A stretch of DNA of 64,000 nt from Isochrysis galbana. Lineage: Eukaryota; Haptophyta; Isochrysidales; Isochrysidaceae. Below, in pieces: positions 55,509-64,000 of this stretch (positions are counted from its first letter, which is position 1; the number at the start of each line of letters is the position of its first letter). A model generated the notes under the pieces. The model saw nothing but the letters and a program-made list of their open reading frames with translations, made no database searches and had not been told where the DNA came from. A program made the translations under genes and the position numbers. The stretch covers positions 5,742,407-5,806,406 of the forward strand of contig CM030932.1 in NCBI GenBank assembly GCA_018136815.1, in the 5' to 3' direction.

Positions 55509-56675
55509 ATGGAAGGCGGCTCGCTCTCGCCACTGCCCGCCACTTCCGCGAGGCCCGCCGTGCTGCTCCTCGGATGCAGCCGCTTCCGCTTCCTCTACCA
55601 CTCAGCAGTGCGCGAGCGCTGTGACCCCGACCCGTACAACTGGCCGTGGACGCTGCCCAGCCCGCTCGTGGGCTTCGGGAGCGCGCACGGCTCGCTAGCT
55701 AGGAGCGAGACGGCGGCAGGCGCAATCTGCGGCCTCACCAACGCGTCCTTCTCTGCGTTTGGCTTCTTCCAGCACTATGGGCTTGCTCACGGGCCTAAGG
55801 ACGTCTTCTCGAAGGGCAGGAGCTCCCACCCGCATGAGAACTGGGACGGGTTGCAGATGGGCCTGTTGAACAGCTCTAGTACCATACGTACAGCTGGCAC
55901 GAGCAATTTGGGGAAACGGGATGCCGCGATGCCTCACGAGTTCGAGCGCATCTTGGCCCGCGTGCCGCCCCGGAGGCTGATCCTCGAAGCGATCCAGCGC
56001 TTTGTCTATCGTGCCCCTCCAGATGCGCCGATTGTTGTCATACTGTCCTCCGCCACCTGGGATGTTGCGCGCCACCACGAGCAATTCGCGCAGGTGGGCC
56101 TGCAGGAGTGGACTGCAGAGTATCGCGCCAACCTCACTGAGGTGGTTCGTTCGATTCAGGCTGCAATGGACATTCCATTTGTGTTGACCCTTGCGACTGA
56201 CTACGGGACGACACGTGCTTGGCGGGTCAAGATTAAACCCGGGCTTTCTGAGGAGGAGAATGAGGCAATTTTCCAGTGTGCTGCAAACGTGATGCGAGAA
56301 GTTGCAGCCACCTACGAGCTGGCCGTTTTTGATCAGGCTCAGATCCTTGAGCGGATGGTTAGAAGTCCGTCCGCTAAAGGCACGGAAAGCGTGGGACGCC
56401 AGCATAGTTCGAGCCGGACGGTGGCCAACAGCACGAACGCGCCACCTGCAGTAGCGAGAGATGTGGCATGGGCGAAAGTGATCCGTCACGGCGATGGCAT
56501 CCACCCGACGCCCCGCGCCTGCGAGTGGTTGTTTGAGGAGCTTCTCGATTTCGTGGATGGCCAAGTCAAGCGCAACTATCACCATTGGGCTAAAGCTGGC
56601 GCGGAACCGTTTCCAATGCAGATAGGGAGGGAAAGACCGGGAAGATACGTACACGCTGGGGTCACGAGACAATAG
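55509..56675 (+). CDS. SGNH/GDSL-hydrolase-like protein, 388 residues
   Basis: Starts at an ATG (MEGGSLSPLPATSARPAVLLLGCSRFRFLYHSAV). LLLGCSR sits where SGNH folds carry the first strand and nucleophile block; VVILSSATWDVARH resembles the strand leading to the third block (N/W-D); HGDGIHPTPRACEWL matches the last block with its Asp and His. A typical layout also shows EWTAEYRANLTEVVRSIQ and a late strand ELAVFDQAQILERM. The usual GDS motif is not present (GCSR instead), so catalysis may differ or the protein may be closer to PC-esterase/TBL-like acyl-transferases. Substrate unknown. Single exon. Confidence 0.55.
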   Translation: MEGGSLSPLPATSARPAVLLLGCSRFRFLYHSAVRERCDPDPYNWPWTLPSPLVGFGSAHGSLARSETAAGAICGLTNASFSAFGFFQHYGLAHGPKDVFSKGRSSHPHENWDGLQMGLLNSSSTIRTAGTSNLGKRDAAMPHEFERILARVPPRRLILEAIQRFVYRAPPDAPIVVILSSATWDVARHHEQFAQVGLQEWTAEYRANLTEVVRSIQAAMDIPFVLTLATDYGTTRAWRVKIKPGLSEEENEAIFQCAANVMREVAATYELAVFDQAQILERMVRSPSAKGTESVGRQHSSSRTVANSTNAPPAVARDVAWAKVIRHGDGIHPTPRACEWLFEELLDFVDGQVKRNYHHWAKAGAEPFPMQIGRERPGRYVHAGVTRQ

Positions 56676-57532
56676 AGAGACCAACAAACAGCAAAGCATG
56701 CCATGCTCCTTGGGCAGCGGGCCGCGATACCTAGTACATAGCACTCACTATGACATGGTACATGTCGCAGGTAGGGAGGGTTCATGCACCCCCCTTTGTA
56801 CTTCTCTTCCCCGCGCGACTCCCTCTCGGTCGTCACGCTCCGGTTTCCCTTCCCCCCTCCTTGTACCGCGCCTTCATTCCGTCCACCCCCAATAGGTTCG
56901 TCACCCCACGTCTCCGGGCTTCCCCCCCCCCCCCCCCCCGTTCCATCTGCCTCGCCACTCCTCCCCTCTCCCCCTTCCCCGAGTGTTTCGCTTAGGCCGC
57001 CGGCCTCATTTCATCCCTCTCTTTTCCCGCGTGTCTCTCCCCCCCGCGCGTGTCTCCGTCCCTCGGGTGTCTTCCGTACGCTCAGCGCTGTCGCTCGAGC
57101 GCTCTCGTGTCCCCTTCTCGTGTCCCTTCCGCCCTCGTCCTCGCTCCGTGCTGTCACATGTCGTCTGAAGGCACCCGCTCGTCCTCGGCCCCCCTGTCGC
57201 GTGCTTCCCCCGCCCTGGTAGCACGCATCCCATCCCGCTGAGGGGCTGTACTTCACATGTTACATACATCAGCCCTCCCACCTCCACACGTTCCACAGCC
57301 ACAGCTCCACTCCTCTCTCACATGGTAGCGGAGGTGTGTCGAGTCGAGCGTGGCCGGAGGGCTCTGAGCCACTCCGTCGCGAGCGGCACCGGCGGTTAGC
57401 GCGGCGCTTTGGCCCTCCTCCCCGCCGGGAGTCGGGTGAATGAAATTCTGGATGTGGTTGGGCATCCCCATTTGGGTGTCTGGACTGGGAACGAACGGCG
57501 AACGAAGGGCGGTGAGGCGCTCCTAGCGGCCC
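56676..57532. other. Pyrimidine-rich intergenic DNA
   Basis: C- and CT-rich sequence including a C15-16 run near 56924-56939. The Pro/Ser-rich frames are composition artefacts. Confidence 0.5.
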
Positions 57533-58273
57533 TTAGTGTGTTGGGTTGTAAGAGATTGTTAGACCTACAAAGAACTCTTCCCTCAGGGAGGGAGGCGAAG
57601 AGTTGGATGAACGCGGGCTAGAAACCGGGGACGATGACGAGGAGGACGAAGAAGTAGAGGGACTGTAGCGGCGGCGGCGGCGGTCCTTCTCCTTGTCCTT
57701 ATGAGGCTTTTTAGATTTCGATGAGGAACGAGAGAGCGGCGGTGGCGGAGGCAAAACAACTTCGCCGCCATCATCGGATGGAGGTGGAGGCGGGCTGGCG
57801 GCCTGGACTAGAGTAGGAGGGAGTCGGCCCCGTTCGATCGCGTTGGTGACCGCGGCGAGCTGCTGAGAGAATTGGGCTGCCATGGCCTGCATGAGCTCGA
57901 TGTAGCGCAGCTCGACGGGGTTGAGCCCCGGTGAAGCCGAAGAGGTTGGCGGCGGGGCCGTAGCAGACGGTGGAGAAGGAGAGAGATGAAGAAGGGAGTC
58001 GGGCAGCAGGCCCGGGGCCTCTTCATCACGAGATGGTGGACGTGGCGCGACCGAGGCGACCGAGAGTCGTTCGAGGGAGGTGAGGTAGGGCTCATAGGCT
58101 GCCTCCGAGTCCGATGGCAGGGGTGGCGGTGCCTCGAGACATGCGCGAGAAGAGTGGAGGGATCCCTCCAGAGGATGATCTTCACCCTGGAAAGACTCGG
58201 GCTTGGACCTGCCTCCAACGGACTCAGGCGGCGAAGGCGGAGATGATGGTGGGGGGACCGCAGAGTGTCGCAT
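57533..58273 (-). mobile_element. LTR-retroelement fossil: gag-like frame
   Basis: The minus-strand frame from 58273 is Pro/Ser-rich with a short helical core (LNPVELRYIELMQAMAAQFSQQLAAVTNAIERGRLPP) and a basic, serine-rich tail, as in gag proteins of LTR elements. It starts right at the edge of a terminal-repeat-like sequence. It is incomplete; no pol region follows. Host origin for this frame cannot be excluded. Confidence 0.4.
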
Positions 58274-60590
58274 CCGCGATCGACCTTTTTGTTTTAGAAG
58301 TTGTTTGCGTTTCTATGTTCCCTCCTTGCAGGCTAGCCACGAGTCACCGTCGCAGTGTCCTACATTCGTCCATTCGCCCTTGTTGCCCTCGCCTCCTTTA
58401 TCGCCTCCTTTGTCGCCTGCTTGCCCCTCACCTGGCTTACCTCCTTGCGTGCTCCTCGCGTTTTAGGCTAAGACGCGCGATCAGGTATCGCCGGTGCAAG
58501 GAACCGCCCCCTTGTGTGACCCTGATTCCCCCTCAGGTGTTGGCCGTTGGATTATACCGTGGCGCTATTTTACTTCGGTCTTCATCAAATCACTTAAGGG
58601 TTTTCGAAAGATTCCCTCCTTATTCCTGTGCATGCCGCTCGCCGCCCGTTCTCGTTCGCAGTCGCGTCCTCTCGTTCGCATGCCTCCACTTTTGGAGACG
58701 TGCGCCGCCGTCGCCCCACTCTCTTGCGCTCTCGCTCCGGTCGACGGGTACAGGCGCGACGCTCGATGAGCGCATTGAGGCCTCGTTCGAGCAGATGCTC
58801 CACCGCCTCGATCTCGTACTCGAACGCTTGCGTTGGGCGGGGCTGTCGTGCAAGCGTAACTGTCGCCCCGTCGGATCGTCCGTCGCCCCGTCGCTCTCTT
58901 GTCGGCATTCTCTTCCTTGTTCGATCTGTCAGCGGGTTCCTGTGCGTTCCGTGATAGGGATACGTTAGTGTGGAGAGTGTTGACGTGAGTGTAGTGTCAT
59001 CTCGTCGGTCCATCGGCCCCTAGCCGTCTGTCGTCTGTCGTTCTTCGTTCGTCGCTCTCGTTCTCGTTCTCGTTCCCGTTCTCGTCCCTCGTTCTCAACA
59101 CTACCTCAATACCAAACCTCTCCAATCCCTCAGCCCCAGCCTATCCATCCCGATCTGCCCAGCCATGTCCGCTCCGTCGTCGCGCTCGCCCTCGCCCAAG
59201 CCCGTCCTCCCGCCTTTCTCTGCTGAGGAGGTGGTCCAGCCCGTCATTGGTCATTGGCCACCCCCCAACTTCCGCCGCGCCTCTCGCCGCTTCCCTTCCG
59301 ACCCCTCCGTTCCCATCTGAGGCAGTGGTAACCTCGGATCCGTCACAGAGAGATCAGGAGGAGAGGAAAGGGAGGGCATCACCTCCCACTGCGGGGGTGG
59401 TGGTGGATGTCCGTCCGGAGAGGAGAAAGGGGGCAGGGCAGGCATGATGCCCGACTCTGCAAAGGTGGGGTTGACCCCCATTGAGACGTCCAGCGCGGGA
59501 CGCACCGGAAGAGATTCTACACCTGACGAATTGGTATGGCCCATAGGGCCTGAGGGCAACGAGGAAGGTGGCAAGCCGGCGGCAGGCGCGGCTGAGGAGA
59601 CGACTTCAGAGGGGCTGACGGGCTGAAGCCCGTCAGCAGAGGAAGGCGGGCAGGCGGGCTTGGGCGAGGGCGAGGACGGCGGCGAGAGCGACATCGAGCG
59701 AGTGGCGAGAGGCGAGGGTGAGTGAGAGGAGGGCTGTGATGGCAGGGGCTGGTGAGGAGAGGCGAGACTGTAGGGTCTGAGTGTTACGAGAGCGAGAGCG
59801 ACGAGAGCGAGAGCGACGAATGACGACTGACGACAGAACGACGGACAAAGACACCCAGGAAAACACTCCGGCTCTCGCCCCACGACTTTCTCACATAACT
59901 CGACTGAAATCAAACCCAAACACTCCGATCAGACAACGACGGACGACGATCAAAGGGCGATCTGTCGGCGATCCCGTCTGGAAGGGGAATCGCACCATAA
60001 CGGAAACGAGGGGCAATCCTGCCGCACAGGATTCCAAGAGACCTATCGAATAAGACGAAAGAAGTGCGGTGTGCCTAAGGGGGAGATGCGAAGAGATTGC
60101 AAATTAAACCTGATTGCAATCACTGAAGTAGATAGAGAAGCGCGGGGAAGATAGCGAATTAAACCTATTTGCGAGGCGCCTAGGAGGAAGAAAGGTGGGG
60201 AAACTTCCCTTCTCTTCGAGAGTAAGAGAGAGGGCGCTCCACAACTCAAGATCCTATGCGTCCAAGCGAAGCTTTTGACCGAGAACGAGAACGAGAGAAT
60301 TATAACGATAATACCGAACGACGAAGAGAAGCCTTACGAGTGTCGACTCGCGAATGCGACACTGAACGCGCGACTTAGCCTAAAAACGCGAGGAGCACGC
60401 ATGGAGGTGAGCCAGGTGAGGGCAAGCAGGTGACAAGGGAGGCGCCAAAGGAGGCGAGGGCAAAGAGGGCGAATGGGCGAATGTAGGATCCTGCGACGGT
60501 GACTAGTGGCTAGCCTGCAAGGAGCAAGGAGGGGACATAGAAACGTAAACAACTCCTAAAACAAAAAGGTCGATCGCGGATGCGACATCG
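58268..60590. mobile_element. LTR-retroelement fossils in inverted arrangement
   Basis: 58268-58480 matches the complement of 60365-60590 over about 210 bp; edges carry TGTCGCAT/ATGCGACA. 60070-60363 matches the terminal repeat at 22870-23143. Inward of each copy lies a similar gag-like start (near 59165 on plus, near 59694 on minus; MS-SPSPKP...PP-S). The two units meet head to head near 59250-59450. Both are incomplete and broken, lacking pol. The inverted copies differ at many positions, so they are not recent. Confidence 0.5.
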
Positions 60591-60653
60591 CCATTCCGCG
60601 TCTAAAACAAAATCACGGACGTCCGGCGTCCACGGGGCACTCACCCTCTCTCC

Positions 60654-60656
<3 letters not shown>

Positions 60657-60702
<46 letters not shown>
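60657..60702. repeat. (CT)n microsatellite
   Basis: An almost pure CT dinucleotide tract of about 45 bp. Confidence 0.9.
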
Positions 60703-60704
<2 letters not shown>

Positions 60705-61390
60705 AGCCCTCGAGCACCTCCTCGCCACCTTCCCGCCCGATAATTCATTCACTACAGGGGGAAGATACACAATAGAGCCCAGCGCTGACGGCTTTCTTGT
60801 CGCACGGCAATAAAGAGCCAATTATTTTCTCTCTTTCTATTGTGACTGGGCTCACTTCTAGGCTAACCACGCCACCCCTCTCTCTAGTCCTGGCTTTTTT
60901 CTCTTCTTTTTAGGAGTACTTTACTCCCGCATCCTGAGCACGCACACCTTGTGCACCTATGGTAAATGAAAGAAAATTGTAAAGAAGATAAGAAGCGGTC
61001 TGGAAGTGAGAGGAGGAGGAGACGTGGCTCTCTTGCCTCTCGTCGAGAAGAGGAAGACGTCCAGCAACTATATACTACCGGGTTGAAATGAAGAAACCTC
61101 TGGAGAGACGAGCGGCAGCCAGCCACGGAGGAAGAAGGAGAGAGGAGAGAGACAGTGAGGAGAAAAGAGGAGAGAGAGAGTTAGCGAGATTGAAGAAGAG
61201 AGAATGAGAGGAGCCAGGCAGACAGAGGGAGAGAGGGGGAGAGAGAGAGAAGAGAGGGAGGGGGGGGGGGGGAGAGAGAGAGAGAGAGAGAGAGAGAAGG
61301 AGAATAGCGAGGGAGAAGGAGAATAGGGAGGGAGGGAGGGAGGGCGCCTCGAGGTCGAGAGGGTTGTGGTCTCTCTCTCTCTCCGCTCGA
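60703..61390. other. Purine-rich upstream region of the threonine deaminase gene
   Basis: GA-rich sequence with G10-11 and (GA)n tracts at about 61259-61300, directly upstream of the start codon. No gene seen. Confidence 0.5.
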
Positions 61391-63687
61391 ATGCTTCTCT
61401 CCGCGTGCTCTCGCCTGAGCCCATTTGTGCGCGGTCTGTCCTCTCGTTCCGGCCTCCCTTACCGGATACGCGTCCCCCTCTCCAAGCTCCAAGAGAAGAA
61501 GGCCCACCACCCAAAGGGAGAGGTGAGGCTTCCGGCGCTCGGAGATGGGGAGCAGCTCGAGTCGATGGGCTCAGCTCCTGACTACGTGCGGCTGGCACTC
61601 ACGTCACGGGTCTACGACATGGTCAGCGAGTCGCCGCTCCAGTACGCGCCGGGGCTCTCCCATCGCCTCTCTGCCCACGTGCACATCAAGAGGGAGGACC
61701 TGCTGCCAGCCTTTTCGTACAAGGTTCGCGGCGCCTTCAATGTCCTCGACTCGATCCGTAGAGAGGGCGCGTCGAGCGTCGTCACGTACTCGGTGGGCGG
61801 GCAGGGACTGGCCGTCGCCACCGCCGCCGCCGCGCTCGGCATGAAGGCCACCGTCGTCCTGCCTGAGCGCACGCCGCGCCAGCGGCGCAGCCAGATAGAG
61901 CGCGCGGGGGCTACCGTCGTCATCCACGGCTCCGGACTCGAGGACGCCAAGCGCGAGGCGCAGCGGCTGGCCCGCGAGTCGGAGGGTGAAAACATTTTCG
62001 TTCACCTCCACGACGATGTGCGCGTCATCGCCGGCAACGCGACTGTCGGCCTCGAGATTGTGCGGCAGCACTCTGCGGTCCTCGATGAGGGCGTCAGCAA
62101 GTTGAAGAAGCGCAAGGTGGCCGACGGCGTGAAGCCCGAGGCGCAGCGTGGCGCAGCGCAGGTGCGTGATCATGACCGCGCGCCACCAAAAGTTCTATCT
62201 CCCATCACAACCCTCCGCGTCGCCGTCCGACCGCCCACCCCTTCTTGAGCCGCCGGTGGAGCAATGACCCTTCATGGCGCTCACGCAATGCGTCCCCGCG
62301 ACAGGCTCTCGCAAGCCAGACCATCGATGCCATCTTCATCTGCACCGGCGGTGGCTCGCTCATTGCAGGCGTGGCGGCCGCGGTGAAGCAACTCATGCCA
62401 AACTGCAAGGTGCGCCCTCGCCGCACTCAACGCGCAAGCGCCCCTCAGCGCACCTGCGCAATGCAGCTGCGTACTCCTGAGCTCCTTGTCCGTATGCCCA
62501 CGATCCACCCCTCAACGCCGTCCGTGATGCCTTACTTCCTGTAGGTGATTGGAGTGGAGCAAGAGGATCACAACCTGTTGGAGCGCTCCCTGCTCTCTGG
62601 TCACCGCCCGAAACTTGCGGAACCATCGCACTTTGTCGACGGTGCCGCGGTGCAGCAGCTTGGCTCAGAGGTCTTCCGCCTATGCGACGACCTCGTCGAT
62701 GACGTGGTGACGGTCTCAACCGATGAGATTTGCGCAGCGGTGCGCCTGGCGCCCTAGCGCAGCCGCGAGCATCATAAGACCTGTCGCTCCTGCCGGCGCC
62801 CACAATCATGGTGCTGGACTGGCGCAACCCCCCCCCCCCCCGCCTCCCCCCCATTCGTCCGCCCGCGTGGGTGGCAGTGCACCGCTGCAGCCTGTTAACT
62901 TGTCACGAGCCATCCTTGCACGCTCCGATAGGTGCGCGATTGCTTTGAAGACACACGAGCCATGCTCGAGCCAGCCGGCGCCATCTCAGTGGCTGGTCTC
63001 AAGCGTTGGCTCGCGTCTCGCCCCCCCGCCCCCCCCGGAAAGACACGCGGTAACTATGTGGTCATCACAAGCGACGCTAGTTGCATTGAATTCGACATTC
63101 TACGATTCATCTCCGAACGCGCCTCGTACGGCGAGCAGACGGAGCGCCTCTACGCGCTGAAGATGCCCGACCAGTCCGGAAAATTTTACGAGCTGTACAA
63201 GGCGGTGCAGCCGCGCTGGGTCACCGAGTTCATCTTCCGCCACTCGCCGGGCAAGGAGGCGGTCGTGTACATGTCGCTCGAGCGGACAGATGAGAGGGTC
63301 ACCGCAGAGGAGGACTCGGCTGAGCTCTTCAAGTCGCTCGCGGCGATTGACGTCAAGGGCACGGACGTCACTTCCAACGAGATGGCCAAGACGCATGCGC
63401 GCTACCTCGCCGGAGCACGACCTGGGGACCTTCCTGGCGAGAGACTCATCCGGTTCGAGTTCCCAGAGCACTCCGGATCTCTAGCCGCCTTCCTGGGCTC
63501 GCTCACGCCGGAAATGTTCCTCACTCTGCTCCACTACCGCAACCACGGCGGGCAGGTGGGCAAAGTCCTTGCGGGAATCACCCTTCCGCCGGAGAAGCAT
63601 GCTGAGTTCTACGGGGTCTTGGACAAACTGGGCTTCACCTACGTTGATGAGACTGACAACCCGATCTACCAAGAGTTCATGCGCTGA
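61391..63687 (+). CDS. ilvA: Biosynthetic threonine deaminase (threonine ammonia-lyase), four exons
   Basis: Exons 61391-62161, 62305-62409, 62545-62739 and 62932-63687, all phase 0 and GT-AG, give 608 residues. The enzyme converts threonine to 2-oxobutanoate and ammonia, the first step of isoleucine synthesis. PLP fold: KREDLLPAFSYKVRGAFN holds the Schiff-base lysine; SVGGQGLAVATAAAALGMKATVVLPE is the substrate loop (usually SAGNHAQG, here SVGGQGLA, an atypical version); CTGGGSLIAG binds the phosphate. The C-terminus has two ACT-like regulatory domains (IEFDILRFISERASYGEQTERLYALK and ERLIRFEFPEHSGSLAAFLGSL), the arrangement of isoleucine-inhibited enzymes. The start MLLSACSRLSPFVRGLSSRSG is a plausible organelle transit peptide. 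The frame upstream of 61391 starts only at a TTG. Confidence 0.93.
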
Positions 63688-64000
63688 CGCTATGGGCAAG
63701 CGCGCTGTATCCAGTCACATTAGAATGCACAATGGTGAAGATACCTAGTGGCCGCATTGAAGCGTGCATGGATATCAAGGTTAGATGGGCATCGGAGGTG
63801 AAGATATCCTCTCGGTGCGACCGATTCGGTCGGTGGGGCTGTCTGCTTGTGCCGCACGACTCACCCGCTCACGTACCGAAGGCATGCGCGTCACGAATCA
63901 ACAATTCGATATGGAACCTCTCACAGCCGGCGTTAGCTCAACACTGGTCACCATTCATGCGCAGTGTGAACGCCACGCTGGCTTCTCTGGCTCACGAGTG
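63688..64000. other. 3' flank of threonine deaminase, no gene seen
   Basis: No coding family or repeat recognised up to the window edge. Confidence 0.5.

Noticed and set aside
56784-57221. Pro/Ser-rich frame of 145 residues
   Set aside because: Pure pyrimidine composition effect with no conserved segment.

Overview
The window looks like nuclear DNA of a GC-rich unicellular eukaryote, most likely a microalga of the chromist kind (haptophyte or stramenopile). The evidence is spliced genes with short introns, an ATP/ADP antiporter of the plastid/parasite NTT family, a biosynthetic threonine deaminase with two ACT domains, and a heavy load of non-LTR retrotransposons. The lineage is inferred and not proved. 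A run of 100 N (16290-16389) marks an assembly gap.

Host genes, left to right: the end of an ORAI-like membrane protein (1-436, -); an unrecognised small protein (843-1331, -); a five-exon NTT nucleotide transporter (2141-4355, +); a two-exon oligopeptidase B (17524-20362, -); an ankyrin-repeat protein (30370-31488, -); an XRRA1-like leucine-rich-repeat protein (32939-34648, +); an eight-exon ATR checkpoint kinase of about 3,400 residues (40180-51456, +); a ketopantoate-reductase-like protein (53729-55137, -); an SGNH-hydrolase-like protein (55509-56675, +); and a four-exon threonine deaminase IlvA (61391-63687, +). These are housekeeping functions with no sign of joint operation.

Between the genes lie mobile elements. 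One LINE is complete (23267-29810): a single 2,070-codon frame holding an ORF1-like region, two CCCH-type zinc-finger motifs, an AP-like endonuclease, a reverse transcriptase and a C-terminal zinc knuckle, flanked by a perfect 20-bp target duplication. At least two related LINE families are present as truncated, internally deleted and nested copies (4970-12320, 12321-15960, 35272-36700). Short non-autonomous elements (11680-12320, 20849-21723) share LINE ends. At least two hAT-like elements (12999-15062, 52652-53085), a TA-flanked MITE (15117-15572) and a 9-bp-duplication MITE (31731-31919) also occur. LTR-retroelement fossils lie at about 22290-23143 and 57533-60590.

The most unusual signal concerns the LINE ends. 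The 5' ends open with a short hairpin directly upstream of the start codon; its sequence changes between copies while pairing is kept. The 3' ends close with a run of T, not A, on the sense strand. The same two ends bracket the non-autonomous elements. This suggests a LINE/SINE-like partnership with a structured 5' leader and U-tailed RNA.
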